A DNA stretch of 64,000 nucleotides from Planctomyces sp. SH-PL14 (lineage in GTDB: Bacteria; Planctomycetota; Planctomycetia; Planctomycetales; Planctomycetaceae). The stretch is from contig NZ_CP011270.1 in assembly GCF_001610835.1 (NCBI RefSeq), positions 2,870,001-2,934,000 of the forward strand, written 5' to 3'. A program made the position numbers and the translations under genes. A model generated the notes under the pieces. The model was not told the DNA's origin. It saw nothing but the letters and a program-made list of their open reading frames with translations, and searched no databases. Shown here piece after piece: positions 45,869 to 56,273 of this stretch (within the stretch, counting starts at the first letter, position 1; every line of letters begins with the position of its first letter).

Positions 45869-45916
45869 TGAAACTCCTTGGTCCCCTTCGTGCCTCCTTG
45901 GTGTCCTGGTGTTTAA
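45869..45916. repeat. Family I dispersed repeat
   Basis: GTGAAACTCCTTGGTCCCCT then TCCTTGGTGTCCTGGTGTTT: degenerate 8-10 nt units of CCTTGG/GGTGT. The inverse (AAACACCAAGACACGAAG) is at 52277-52320. The rest of 45673-46079 shows no gene. Confidence 0.6.
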
Positions 45917-46079
45917 CTCCCTCTCGGGATTCCTTCACGGACTCTTCCGATTACGTCAACGGAATGCGCCGCGTTGACTTCTCTCAACACGTCGACCTCG
46001 CGCGTGGTTCCCCGTAATAAGGTGGTGCCGAAATTGAAGTTGCGCCGCCTCGAGATCCCTCCGAGTTTCCAGGCATTTC

Positions 46080-46107
46080 TTGACCGTCCCCTAACACCCT
46101 GTAGAAT
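46080..46107 (+). promoter_or_regulatory. Sigma-70-type promoter for dnaG
   Basis: TTGACC at 46080-46085 and TAGAAT at 46102-46107, spacer 16 nt. Transcription would begin near 46114, giving a leader of about 210 nt to the dnaG start. Confidence 0.6.
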
Positions 46108-46326
46108 CTCAATGCAACGCTTGTTCGCCACGACACACTCGCAAGTGCTCTTGCGGCCGCTGTTTGGGCCTCAACGTTGCAAGATGCCCACGGACCGGTG
46201 AAGACCGCTTCACCGGCAACTCCCCGGAGGGGACGCAGGGACTGAGATCGAACGCTCCGATGGATGCCCATCCGAAGTGTCAGACTCGTTGCAACGGCCT
46301 GCTTTTCACGAACATGCGAGGGACCC

Positions 46327-48219
46327 GTGTCGGAAGATTTCACGAACGATTTTCGTGAGATCGTGCGCGACCGGACCGACATCGTCCAACTCATCGGCGA
46401 ATCCGTCGCGCTCATCCCCGCCCACGGGGGACGCGAATACAAGGGGCTGTGCCCGTTTCATGACGACCACAACCCCAGCATGATGGTCTACCCGCAGCGG
46501 CAGAGTTTCCGCTGCTGGTCCTGTCAGACCGGGGGGGACGTCTTCACGTTCGTCATGGAACGGGAGAAGGTCACCTTTCCGGAAGCGATGGAAATCCTGG
46601 CGCGGCGGGCGAACCTCGCACTGCCGGAACGATCGAAGCGATCCAACTCAACCTCCGGTCCGGACAAACCGGCACTGTACGAGGCCCTGCTGTGGGCTCA
46701 GGAAGTTTTCCACAGCACTTTTTTGAAAGACCCCTCCGCCGAGAAGGCACGGGACTATGTTCGTTCACGCGGCCTCACGGACGAGACCGTTCGGCAGTGG
46801 AAAATTGGTTACCACCCCAACAGCTGGGACTGGCTGCTACTGCAGGCCAAGGGCAAGTTCGCCCCGCCGCAGCTGCTCGCCGCCCGCCTGATCGGGGAAC
46901 GGGAGAACGGACAGGGACACTACGACAACTTCGTCGACCGGGTTCTGTTTCCGATTCACAACGAACGGGGACAGCCCGTCGCCTTCGGGGGACGCGTCTA
47001 CCCCGGCGGAGTCGACACGGGACGCGGTAAATACTGGAACAGCCCGGAGAGCGAAGTCTTCCTGAAGCGGAAGATGCTCTACGGATTCCATCACGCCCGT
47101 GATGTGATCCAGAAGTCGAATACGGTTCTCGTCACGGAGGGTTACACGGACTGCATCGCGTGCCATCAGCACGGGGTGAAGAACGTGGTTGCCACCCTCG
47201 GGACGGCCCTGACGGATCAGCACGTCACCGTCCTCAAGCGGTTCGCCCAGAAGGTGGTCCTGCTTTATGACGGCGACGAGGCTGGACAGAAAAGCTCGGA
47301 ACGGGTGATCGAAAGCCTCCTGGCGGAGGACGTGGACCTGCGGGTCCTGTCGCTGCCCGGGGAATGCGATCCGGATGAATACCTCCGGGAGGAAGGGGCC
47401 GACGCCCTGCGAGCCCTGGTGGAATCCGCCCCCGAGGCGTGGGAGTTCAAGCTCCGCGTCGTCGAGAGGCGGTACAGCCTCCGCACAATCGACGGCCGGC
47501 AACGGATCCTGGACGAGATGCTCCAGCTCCTTGCCGCCGCACCGAAGATGTCCCGGCACATCCGGGAAGACCTGCTGCTCTCGTCGCTCGCCCATCGGCT
47601 GAATTTGCCCGATGGCCGCGTGCGGGAGCGCTACAATGAGATCAGACAAAAAAAAGCGGACGGCCGCCCCGAGACCCCTGGAACCGTGGCGGCCCCGAAG
47701 ATTTCGGAGGCCGTTAGCCGCCTGTGCAGTCGGGGAACGAACCCGGACAACCGAGCGGAATGTGAGTTGCTTGGGTTCCTGATGATCAGTCCGGAACTCA
47801 GCCCTTTTGTGGAAAAGGCCGTTTCCCCCGAACAGATCCGGCATCCGGCCTTGCAGGCGTTGCTGAAATACGTTGTCGACTTTTCAACCAGTCACCCGGG
47901 AGCCACCTACGAATCGTTGATGACCCAGCTCGATGATCCGGACCTCAAGCGTCTGGTCGTCTGGCTGGATGAGCTTGCCCAGGCTCTTGAACTGGGCCGG
48001 AAGCTCCGCGAAGGCGGAGTCGACCAAACCGACGGCTGTCCCCGTTTCCTCCGGCAGGCCCTTGACGCATTCGTCTGGCGCCAGGAACAACAGTCGTACA
48101 AGCAACGGACGGCATTGCCGTCGTCCTCGACTGGCGAAGGAACGCCGACGCCCGACGAACTTCTTCGTCAGGCGCAACAGTTTCACCAGAGACGTGCCAC
48201 CAAGAAAACTGGCGTGTAG
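46327..48219 (+). CDS. dnaG: DNA primase
   Basis: Makes RNA primers at the replication fork. About 630 residues. The CHC2 zinc-ribbon ligands are C42, H45, C63 and C66 (CPFHDD and FRCWSC). The TOPRIM core has TEGYTDC and LLYDGDEAG, and the C-terminal part binds helicase. The start is GTG 46327 (VSEDFTNDF), with GAGGGA just upstream; a longer in-frame extension is less natural. With rpoD it forms the dnaG-rpoD half of the classical macromolecular synthesis operon; rpsU is not present here. Confidence 0.96.
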   Translation: MSEDFTNDFREIVRDRTDIVQLIGESVALIPAHGGREYKGLCPFHDDHNPSMMVYPQRQSFRCWSCQTGGDVFTFVMEREKVTFPEAMEILARRANLALPERSKRSNSTSGPDKPALYEALLWAQEVFHSTFLKDPSAEKARDYVRSRGLTDETVRQWKIGYHPNSWDWLLLQAKGKFAPPQLLAARLIGERENGQGHYDNFVDRVLFPIHNERGQPVAFGGRVYPGGVDTGRGKYWNSPESEVFLKRKMLYGFHHARDVIQKSNTVLVTEGYTDCIACHQHGVKNVVATLGTALTDQHVTVLKRFAQKVVLLYDGDEAGQKSSERVIESLLAEDVDLRVLSLPGECDPDEYLREEGADALRALVESAPEAWEFKLRVVERRYSLRTIDGRQRILDEMLQLLAAAPKMSRHIREDLLLSSLAHRLNLPDGRVRERYNEIRQKKADGRPETPGTVAAPKISEAVSRLCSRGTNPDNRAECELLGFLMISPELSPFVEKAVSPEQIRHPALQALLKYVVDFSTSHPGATYESLMTQLDDPDLKRLVVWLDELAQALELGRKLREGGVDQTDGCPRFLRQALDAFVWRQEQQSYKQRTALPSSSTGEGTPTPDELLRQAQQFHQRRATKKTGV

Positions 48220-48474
48220 CTGATTCTCACAAGGACCCTTCCGCCCGAAACCGCAAACCGACACGACACCGCCGGCCTCCCCGTGGACGCCCGTTGTTCG
48301 TTCCCCACGTCTGCTGTCGCCGGAGCTTCTCAGCCCGGCCGCTCCTGGACGTCCCGGAACCAACGCTGCCCATCGCCACCCGGAACGCTCGCTCCCTCGC
48401 GATCGATTTGCTTTTCAGCGGAATTCCCGAGACAACTCACGATCGGTGCTGGTCAGCCGGAGGATTCATTCGCC

Positions 48475-50127
<1,653 letters not shown>

Positions 50128-50152
50128 GCCCCTGACCAGCGACGACACCCGA

Positions 50153-50185
50153 GCCCCGCAGGATCACCTGCGGGGCTTTTCGTTT
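50153..50185 (+). terminator. Intrinsic terminator after rpoD
   Basis: A perfect 10-bp stem GCCCCGCAGG / CCTGCGGGGC with an ATCA loop (50153-50176) followed by TTTTCGTTT. It ends the dnaG-rpoD transcript 25 nt after the stop. Confidence 0.92.
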
Positions 50186-50243
50186 GGGCTTCGAGCGAAG
50201 ACGCGATACCGTCCGGCTTTCCCCGCCGGCTGCCGGATGACCT

Positions 50244-50963
50244 ATGGACCGCTTCTTTCACCGCGACATCACCCCCGCGGAGCTCACGCTGGAGGAGTCC
50301 GAGGGGCGGCACCTGGCCCAGGTCCTCCGCAAGGAGCCCGGCGAGCTGGTCGAGGTCTTCGACGGCCAGGGGGCTTCCGCGACGACCCGCATCGCCTCGA
50401 TCGGAAAGAAGGGGGGCAACGTCGTCCTGGTCCGCACGACGGAGGTCGCGGTCGATCCCGCACCGACCCCGGCCGTCTGTGTCGCCGCGGCCGTTCCAAA
50501 GGGGGAGCGGTTCAAGTGGATGATCGAGAAGCTGACGGAGATCGGAGTCGACGAACTCCAGCTCCTTTCGACCCGCCGGTCGGTGGCCGAACCGGGGGCC
50601 GACCGTGTCGATAAACTGACGGCCCTCGTGATCGCCGCCTGCAAGCAGTCCCGCCGGAACCGCCTCCTGCGAATTCACCCCGTCGTCTCCTTGAGCCAGT
50701 TTCTGAAGTCACCGGAGGGCGACCTCTTCCTCTGCAACGCCGACGGTTCCTCTCCCATTGCAACGCCGGTTTCCGCTGACGCCTCCCACCTCATCGTGGC
50801 GGTCGGTCCGGAAGGGGGCTGGACCGCGGACGAAATCGACGAGTGTTCCCGCTCCAGCGGTTTTCGTGGGGCGATTGCCTTGTCTTCGCACATTCTTCGC
50901 GTCGAGACTGCCGCCATTCTGGGCGGCGCATGGGCTGTGCAGCGGCGAGGTCCTTTCGGATAA
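50244..50963 (+). CDS. rsmE: 16S rRNA (uracil-1498-N3)-methyltransferase
   Basis: A SPOUT-class methyltransferase of the small ribosomal subunit. 239 residues, normal length. An N-terminal PUA-like part (RHLAQVLRKEPGE) precedes the trefoil-knot domain with KGERFKWMIEKLTEIGV, the SAM-binding AVGPEGGWT near 192-200, and LSSHILRVETAAI at the end. It follows the rpoD terminator, so it probably has its own promoter. Confidence 0.94.
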   Translation: MDRFFHRDITPAELTLEESEGRHLAQVLRKEPGELVEVFDGQGASATTRIASIGKKGGNVVLVRTTEVAVDPAPTPAVCVAAAVPKGERFKWMIEKLTEIGVDELQLLSTRRSVAEPGADRVDKLTALVIAACKQSRRNRLLRIHPVVSLSQFLKSPEGDLFLCNADGSSPIATPVSADASHLIVAVGPEGGWTADEIDECSRSSGFRGAIALSSHILRVETAAILGGAWAVQRRGPFG

Positions 50964-51222
50964 CCGAATCGCCAAGTGGCTGCGGACCGGTAGTGATTGA
51001 CGACTGAGCAGTGATGGCTGTCAGTGCAAACATTTTGAGCATCTTCGCTACCGCTCTCCCGAATCGAGGGGTATACTTCGCCTGATCCGGCGCCTCGCGT
51101 CGGAGAAAACAGCGGTTTCGTCTGCGACGGTCCGGTCTGCTGCGCCCGCAGGCTGATGGCGTGGGGGAGTCTGCCAGACTCGCCTCCGCTCGACCCGGTC
51201 AGACGATGGTTTGCAGGTCACG

Positions 51223-52266
51223 ATGCCCACGGTTGCCGATCCCCTCTCCAGTCCTCTGCCGGGGCTCATTGGACATTGCGCGGCGATGCAGGAGGTCTAC
51301 CGGCTGACCCGCCGAGTCGCCGAAAGCTCGGCCACGGTCCTGCTCCTCGGTGAGACCGGGACGGGCAAAGAACTCATCGCCCGCTCGATCCACGACCTCA
51401 GCTCCCGCGCAACGGGCCCGTTCGTCCGCGTGAACTGCGGGGCCCTCAGCGAAAGCCTGCTCGAAAGCGAGCTCTTCGGCCACGTCAAAGGGGCCTTCAC
51501 GAGCGCCCACGAGAACCGGACCGGCCGGTTCGAGGCGGCCCACGGCGGGACGATCTTCCTCGATGAGATCAACTCCGTCAGCTACACGATGCAGGTCAAG
51601 CTCCTGCGGGTCCTTCAGGAGCACGAGTTCGAGCGGGTCGGGGACTCGCGGACGATCTCGGTCGACTGCCGCATCGTGGCGGCGACGAACCGCGACCTTC
51701 AGGAAATGGTCGACCGCGGCGTCTTCCGGGAAGACCTTTATTACCGCCTGAACGTCCTCCCGATCTATCTCCCCCCGCTCCGCGACCGCTCGGACGACGT
51801 CCCCGCGCTGACCGAGTTCTTTCTCGAGAAGTACGCCGCTGCGAACCGCCGCCCGGCCCTGTCGCTCAACAACGATGCGGTCGGGTTCCTCAAGAATTAC
51901 TCCTGGCCGGGGAATGTCCGGGAGCTGCAGAACTACATCGAGCGGGCGGTCGTCCTGGCGACGAACGGCATCCTCTCGGCCGACATCCTTCCTCCCCACG
52001 TCCGCGGCCTCGCTCCGCAGCGCCTGGGCCGGGCGGGGAAGGGAAGCATCGATACGCTCTGCTCGGAACTCGTCTCACTGGGGCTGGGGCAGTCCGACGG
52101 GGACGGCACGGCCTACAACCACGTGATGGGCCTGGTCGAGAAGGAGCTGATTCAGCAGGTCCTGCGGCAGTGCCAGGGGACTCAGACCAAGACGGCCACG
52201 CGGCTGGGAATCAACCGCAACACGCTGCACAAGAAGATCGAAGAGTACGGGCTGGAGTCGGACTGA
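51223..52266 (+). CDS. Sigma-54-dependent transcriptional activator (no receiver domain)
   Basis: About 347 residues: an AAA+ domain from the start, Walker A GETGTGKE (43-50), a sigma-54-contact loop GAFTSA (90-95) where GAFTGA is standard, Walker B IFLDEI (111-116), and [14 protein letters not shown] Fis-type helix-turn-helix ([18 protein letters not shown]) is at the C-terminus. It lacks a receiver or sensor domain, so activity would be controlled by expression or a partner. It should activate promoters such as the GG-N10-GC site at 62078. ATG 51223 directly begins the AAA+ domain. Confidence 0.92.
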   Translation: MPTVADPLSSPLPGLIGHCAAMQEVYRLTRRVAESSATVLLLGETGTGKELIARSIHDLSSRATGPFVRVNCGALSESLLESELFGHVKGAFTSAHENRTGRFEAAHGGTIFLDEINSVSYTMQVKLLRVLQEHEFERVGDSRTISVDCRIVAATNRDLQEMVDRGVFREDLYYRLNVLPIYLPPLRDRSDDVPALTEFFLEKYAAANRRPALSLNNDAVGFLKNYSWPGNVRELQNYIERAVVLATNGILSADILPPHVRGLAPQRLGRAGKGSIDTLCSELVSLGLGQSDGDGTAYNHVMGLVEKELIQQVLRQCQGTQTKTATRLGINRNTLHKKIEEYGLESD

Positions 52267-52276
52267 GAGGCGGTGT

Positions 52277-52320
52277 GGTTAAACACCAAGACACGAAGAA
52301 GGCACCAAGGGCACAAAGGA
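52277..52320. repeat. Family I dispersed repeat (inverse copy)
   Basis: TTAAACACCAAGACACGAAG followed by AAGGCACCAAGGGCACAAAG. It is the reverse-complement partner of the string at 45869 and starts 11 bp after the sigma-54 activator stop. Confidence 0.6.
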
Positions 52321-52334
52321 TGGCGTTGGGTCGA

Positions 52335-52541
52335 GGGATGCCTTTGTGGAACCGGCGGTGAGGACTCCCTTACATCTGACCGCCGGCTTTGCGGTCCCTG
52401 CGGGGTGGCGAGGGGGCATACGGCACGGTGTCCGCGCTTGGACACGCGCTCCTTCAGACAGTTCTCGACGGCCAGGCCTCCGGCGGGCAAGAGGGCGTTG
52501 CCCCCTTGCATCCCCCACCAGGGGTTACCCCCTGGACCCCG
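52335..52541 (-). repeat. Family A repeat, copy 10 (truncated)
   Basis: Inverted. The CCGGCAAG-tail half is missing; the copy begins at the TTTGTGGAACCGGCGGTGAG segment and has a 14-nt insert-like stretch near 52370. The end hairpin is the 7-bp version CCAGGGG-TTAC-CCCCTGG. It lies between the convergent activator and yqgE genes. Confidence 0.85.
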
Positions 52542-52571
52542 ACTTAGGGGGCGCGATGGCGGCCTTGGCCG

Positions 52572-53132
52572 TCAGTTCCATTCTGGATGGTCGGTTGGAT
52601 GCGGGAGGATGCGGTTCGACTGCTGGACCGCCATCACGAGGGTTTCCCAAACGACGTACGGGTCATCGTGGAAGACGATCTCCTCCGAGCCCGGGTAGGT
52701 GAACCAGTCGCCGCGCGAGATCTCTCCTTCGAGCTGTCCCGGGCCCCAGCCGGCGCAGCCGGAGTAGATCCGGAACTGGATGGCTCCCTTGTCCTCGGCG
52801 GTCTGCACGACCTGCTCGAAGACTTCGGCACTGCTGCCGACGAGGATGTCGGAGACGACCGCCTCTTCGCCCGGGTCGAGGAAGCTGGCGTTGTGGAGGA
52901 TGAAGAGGGCCGCCGGTTCGACCGGTCCGCCGAGGTAGACGAAACTGTCGTCGTCCACTTCCATGTGGCCGGAGAGGGCGGACGAGACCGTCATGGACGA
53001 TGGCCGATTGACCACCAGTCCCATCGAGCCTTCGTCGTTGTGTTCGACGAGGAGGACGGCGGTTTTGAAGAAGTTGCTGTCCCGCAGGTGCGGTTTGGCG
53101 ATGAGAAACTGTCCCCGCAGCGAGTCCGACAT
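52572..53132 (-). CDS. YqgE/AlgH family protein
   Basis: About 186 residues of the conserved DUF179 fold. The N-terminal RGQFLIAKPHL, NDEGSMGLVVNRP, YLGGPVE and GCAGWGPGQLEGEI segments are characteristic. AlgH was named for a regulatory effect on alginate, but the biochemical role of the family is not established. ATG 53132 is used since family members begin close to this sequence; an in-frame longer start exists but encodes a non-conserved extension. Confidence 0.9.
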   Translation of the reverse strand: MSDSLRGQFLIAKPHLRDSNFFKTAVLLVEHNDEGSMGLVVNRPSSMTVSSALSGHMEVDDDSFVYLGGPVEPAALFILHNASFLDPGEEAVVSDILVGSSAEVFEQVVQTAEDKGAIQFRIYSGCAGWGPGQLEGEISRGDWFTYPGSEEIVFHDDPYVVWETLVMAVQQSNRILPHPTDHPEWN

Positions 53133-53258
53133 GCACGCGATCCTGGTCTGGTCAGCACGCATCAGGAAGGACGAACAGGGTCGACGGTGATGACGTGGCA
53201 ATCTTAGGCGAGTGTGCGACCAAGATGTAGTGGCACCCCAACATCGCTGACCCTGACA

Positions 53259-53577
53259 GGGGTCCAGGGGGCCACCCCTGGTGGGGGATGCAAGGGGGCA
53301 ACGCCCCTTTGCCCGCCGGAGGCCTGGCCGTCGAGAGATGTCTGAAGGAGAGCGTGTCCAAACGCGGACGACGTGCCGTATGCCCCCTCACCAACCCGCT
53401 ATGGCTTCAAAGCGAGTCGTGGAATCCTCAACGCCGGTCCCACAAAGGGGACGTCCGTTGCCTACCACGGTTCCTCACAGGAGTGCCTCCGGCGGCAAGG
53501 GGGCGTGGCCCCCTTGACCCCAGCCTGCCGTGGCACGTTGGGTTTGAGCTGTGCACGTCGTGCCGGCAAGGACGCGG
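53259..53577 (+). repeat. Family A repeat, copy 11 (full length)
   Basis: Orientation as copy 1. The end hairpin is CCAGGGG-GCCA-CCCCTGG, and the arm hairpin is AAGGGGGCGTGGCCCCCTT. It lies between divergent yqgE and the CDF gene, about 100 bp before the latter. Confidence 0.88.
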
Positions 53578-53679
53578 GTTGAGCATTCCACCAATGAAAG
53601 CACTGGCCGGCGCGGGAGTCGACTCGCTACGCTCAAATGTGTCGTCAATGTCCCACCCGAACTGTCGCGACGCCTGCCA

Positions 53680-54681
53680 ATGTCCGAGTCCGCACACGCC
53701 CCCGAAGGCTCTCCCGTGCGGATCGATCCGGTCGGCGCGGCATCGGAGTCTCACCATCACGCCGGGAAAGACCACTGCTGCCACGACCACGGGCCGCTCC
53801 CTGATGCAGCCGACGACCGAGCCCGGCGGCGGCTCGCGATAACGCTCGTCCTGATCGCCCTCTTCATGGTGGCGGAGTTCGTCGGCGGATGGTGGACCGG
53901 CTCGCTGGCTCTCATCGCCGACGCCGGCCACATGCTCTCCGACGCCGCGGCCCTCGCCATGAGCCTCTTCGCTGCCTGGATCGTCCGCCGCTCGCCCACG
54001 GAGCAGCGGACCTTCGGCTATCACCGCGCGGAAGTCCTCGTGGCCCTCGCCAACGGGGCGACGCTCTTCGCGGTCGCCGGCGGGATCTCGTTCGAGGCCT
54101 GGGAACGGTTCTCCGCCCCGCCGTCGCTCAACACGACCGGGATGCTGGTCATCGCGGTTCTGGGACTCGTCGTGAACCTCCTCGCTCTCGGGACGCTCCA
54201 CGGCAGCCACACTCACGACATGAACACCCGAGGGGCGTGGTTGCATGTCATCGGAGACACCCTCGGCAGCGTGGCCGTCATCGCCGCCGCGATCCTGATC
54301 GGGATGACCGGTCAGAACTGGATCGACCCCGCAGTGTCGGTCGCCGTCAGCCTGCTGGTGCTGTTTTCCGCATGGCGGCTCGTCCGCGACGCCCTGCACG
54401 TCCTGATGGAATACGCCCCCTCGGAAGTCGAAGTCGCCGCGCTCCGCCGCGCGATCCTTTCCGAGCCGGGGATCATCGATCTTCACTGCCTCCACGTCTG
54501 GACGCTCGGCAGCGGGAAGCACGCTCTCTCGGCCCACGTCGTGGTGGAGTCGGGGACCGATTCCATGGCGAGCCTCGCGGCCCTCCAGAAACGGATCGAG
54601 CACGATTTCCCGATCGGGCACGTGACGATCCAGATCGAGCCCGAGGGGAGCGCGTGCGGCGGACACGCCCCGTGTATCTGA
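53680..54681 (+). CDS. Cation diffusion facilitator (Zn/Co/Cd-type) transporter
   Basis: A proton-coupled metal exporter of the inner membrane, about 333 residues. A His-rich N-terminus (SHHHAGKDHCCHDHG) is followed by six transmembrane helices with the paired metal site HMLSD in TM2 and HVIGD in TM5. The C-terminal cytoplasmic ferredoxin-like domain contains HCLHVWTLGSGKHALSAH, and the tail is GGHAPC. The His/Asp arrangement fits the CzcD zinc group. ATG 53680 opens the His-rich segment; the frame upstream runs into repeat copy 11. Confidence 0.92.
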   Translation: MSESAHAPEGSPVRIDPVGAASESHHHAGKDHCCHDHGPLPDAADDRARRRLAITLVLIALFMVAEFVGGWWTGSLALIADAGHMLSDAAALAMSLFAAWIVRRSPTEQRTFGYHRAEVLVALANGATLFAVAGGISFEAWERFSAPPSLNTTGMLVIAVLGLVVNLLALGTLHGSHTHDMNTRGAWLHVIGDTLGSVAVIAAAILIGMTGQNWIDPAVSVAVSLLVLFSAWRLVRDALHVLMEYAPSEVEVAALRRAILSEPGIIDLHCLHVWTLGSGKHALSAHVVVESGTDSMASLAALQKRIEHDFPIGHVTIQIEPEGSACGGHAPCI

Positions 54682-54695
54682 ACGGACAACGCCAC

Positions 54696-54869
54696 GGGAG
54701 GGCGAGGCTCCTGCCGAGCCGCGGCGGTGGCAAAAGCGGTCAAGTACCCCCTTTGCACCGCCTCGAACTTGTCTCGGATAGCCGACTCTCGAAAGCTCAC
54801 GGGGGAGTCCCTCGCAGTTATTGGGCGCGTCTGGACCCTTCGCGGCTCAGCAGGAGCTTCGCCCTCCCG
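54696..54869. repeat. Family B palindromic element (complete, long spacer)
   Basis: Arms as at 9191: GGGAGGGCGAGGCTCC at 54696 onward and the reverse complement ending CGCCCTCCC at 54869. Spacer about 116 nt. Outside the arms, AACGCCAC and GTGGCGTT extend the symmetry, possibly parts of the same element. It begins 14 bp after the CDF stop. Confidence 0.85.
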
Positions 54870-54948
54870 AGTTGTGGCGTTCACCTTTCCCGTACTCTGA
54901 GAGGCACGACCGACTTGCCCGACTTAGAGACTCGACCGCCGGGCCGGG

Positions 54949-55863
54949 CTACTCGCCGAACAGGCCGCCGTAGATGAAGTTCAGGATGAACGGCCCCAGG
55001 ATCACGATGACGGTCGAGCCCATCACGAGGATCGCCGGCAGGAGCATCTTCACTCCCGCCTCGCCCGCGATCGTTTCGGCCCGCTGGGTCCGCTTGATCC
55101 GCAGCACGTCCGCCTGAGCGCGGAAGATGTGTGCCAGGGGGGAGCCGAGTTGTTCTCCCTGGATCATCGCCCCGATGATCGAAGTCAGCTCGTCGTCCTG
55201 CAGCCGCTCCCGCAGCCCTTCGAGGGCGGTGATGCGGCTCTTGCCCATGTTCATTTCGCCGAGGACGCGGCCGAACTCGACGCCGATCGGCTGCTGCCGG
55301 AACTCATGGACCGCTTCCTTGAGGCCGTTCAGGAAGGTCGAGCCGGCTTCCATCAGGAGCGTGAGCAGGTCGAGGAAGTAGGGGAGCTTCACCTTGATCC
55401 GCCACAGCCGGAGGGCCGCCTGTCGCGCCAGCCGTCGGCGAAGGAGAAACGCGATGACGATGGTCTGCATGACCCCGAGGAAGAGGCCGTAGCCGCCCAT
55501 GAGGTTCCACCAGACGAAGGTCAGGGGGACCGAAATCAGGATTGACTGGATCTCGATGACTGCCAGCCATTCTTCCGCGGTCCAGGCTCGCGAGTGTCCC
55601 GCGGCCAGGAGTTCACGGCGGATGGCGGGGAACTGGTCGGCGAACCAGTTGGCGTTGAGTCGGCCGAGAGCGGAGACGAGCGGTTCGAAGAGGCGGAACC
55701 AAACGCTCTGGGCGCGGAGTTCCTCCAGGCGGGCAAGGCTGTAACGCCACTCCTGTGGTCCTTCTTCGGCCGCGGCGGTGCGGAAGGCGAGGGCGAGGAT
55801 GGCGGCGGCTGCCCCGAAGCAGAGGCAGCCGAAGAGCATCAGTTCGATGGAGGATGTCGGCAT
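54949..55863 (-). CDS. TadC-like type II secretion F-domain protein
   Basis: A 304-residue membrane protein with an N-terminal helix, a cytoplasmic F domain (GSTFLNGLKEAVHEFRQQP and a second GEMNMGKSRI segment) and C-terminal helices, the T2SSF/TadC arrangement. In Tad systems TadB and TadC form the platform for Flp pilus assembly. No TadA, TadB, pilin or secretin gene is nearby, so this gene is separated from the rest of a Tad locus or works with genes elsewhere. Confidence 0.85.
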   Translation of the reverse strand: MPTSSIELMLFGCLCFGAAAAILALAFRTAAAEEGPQEWRYSLARLEELRAQSVWFRLFEPLVSALGRLNANWFADQFPAIRRELLAAGHSRAWTAEEWLAVIEIQSILISVPLTFVWWNLMGGYGLFLGVMQTIVIAFLLRRRLARQAALRLWRIKVKLPYFLDLLTLLMEAGSTFLNGLKEAVHEFRQQPIGVEFGRVLGEMNMGKSRITALEGLRERLQDDELTSIIGAMIQGEQLGSPLAHIFRAQADVLRIKRTQRAETIAGEAGVKMLLPAILVMGSTVIVILGPFILNFIYGGLFGE

Positions 55864-55946
55864 CGGATCCGGCGGCGCGAGAGAGAGCCGTGACGTGGCT
55901 GCATCTTCGGGCTCGCGGCGCTGGAGTCAATTGAGCAGACGAACAA

Positions 55947-56258
55947 CGTCCTTGCCGGCACGGCGATGCTACGTCAAACCCAATGTGCTACGGCAGCTGG
56001 GGTCAAGGGGGCGACCCCTTGCCGCCGGAGGCATTCCGGTGAGGAACCGTGGTAAGCAACGGATGTCCCCTTTGTGGTACCAGCGTTGAGGACTCACCGC
56101 TCGCCCTGGAATCCCCGGCGGGTTGGAGAGGGGGCATCCGGCACGGTGTCCGCGCTTGGACACGCGATCCTTCAGACATCTCTCGACGGCCAAGCCTCCG
56201 GCGGGCAAAGGGGCGTTGCCCCTCTGCACTCCCCACCAGGGGTTACCCCTGGACCCCG
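55947..56258 (-). repeat. Family A repeat, copy 12 (full length)
   Basis: Inverted. The arm hairpin is shortened to AAGGGGGCGACCCCTT, and the end hairpin is CCAGGGG-TTA-CCCCTGG. It lies between two same-strand genes, upstream of tadC and just after the ABC transporter stop. Confidence 0.88.
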
Positions 56259-56273
56259 GTACTTGGGTAGCCG

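Noticed and set aside
51070-51075. TATACT as a -10 box before the sigma-54 activator gene
   Set aside because: No acceptable -35 at 16-18 nt, and the gene lies 150 bp further on, so support is too weak to list as a promoter.
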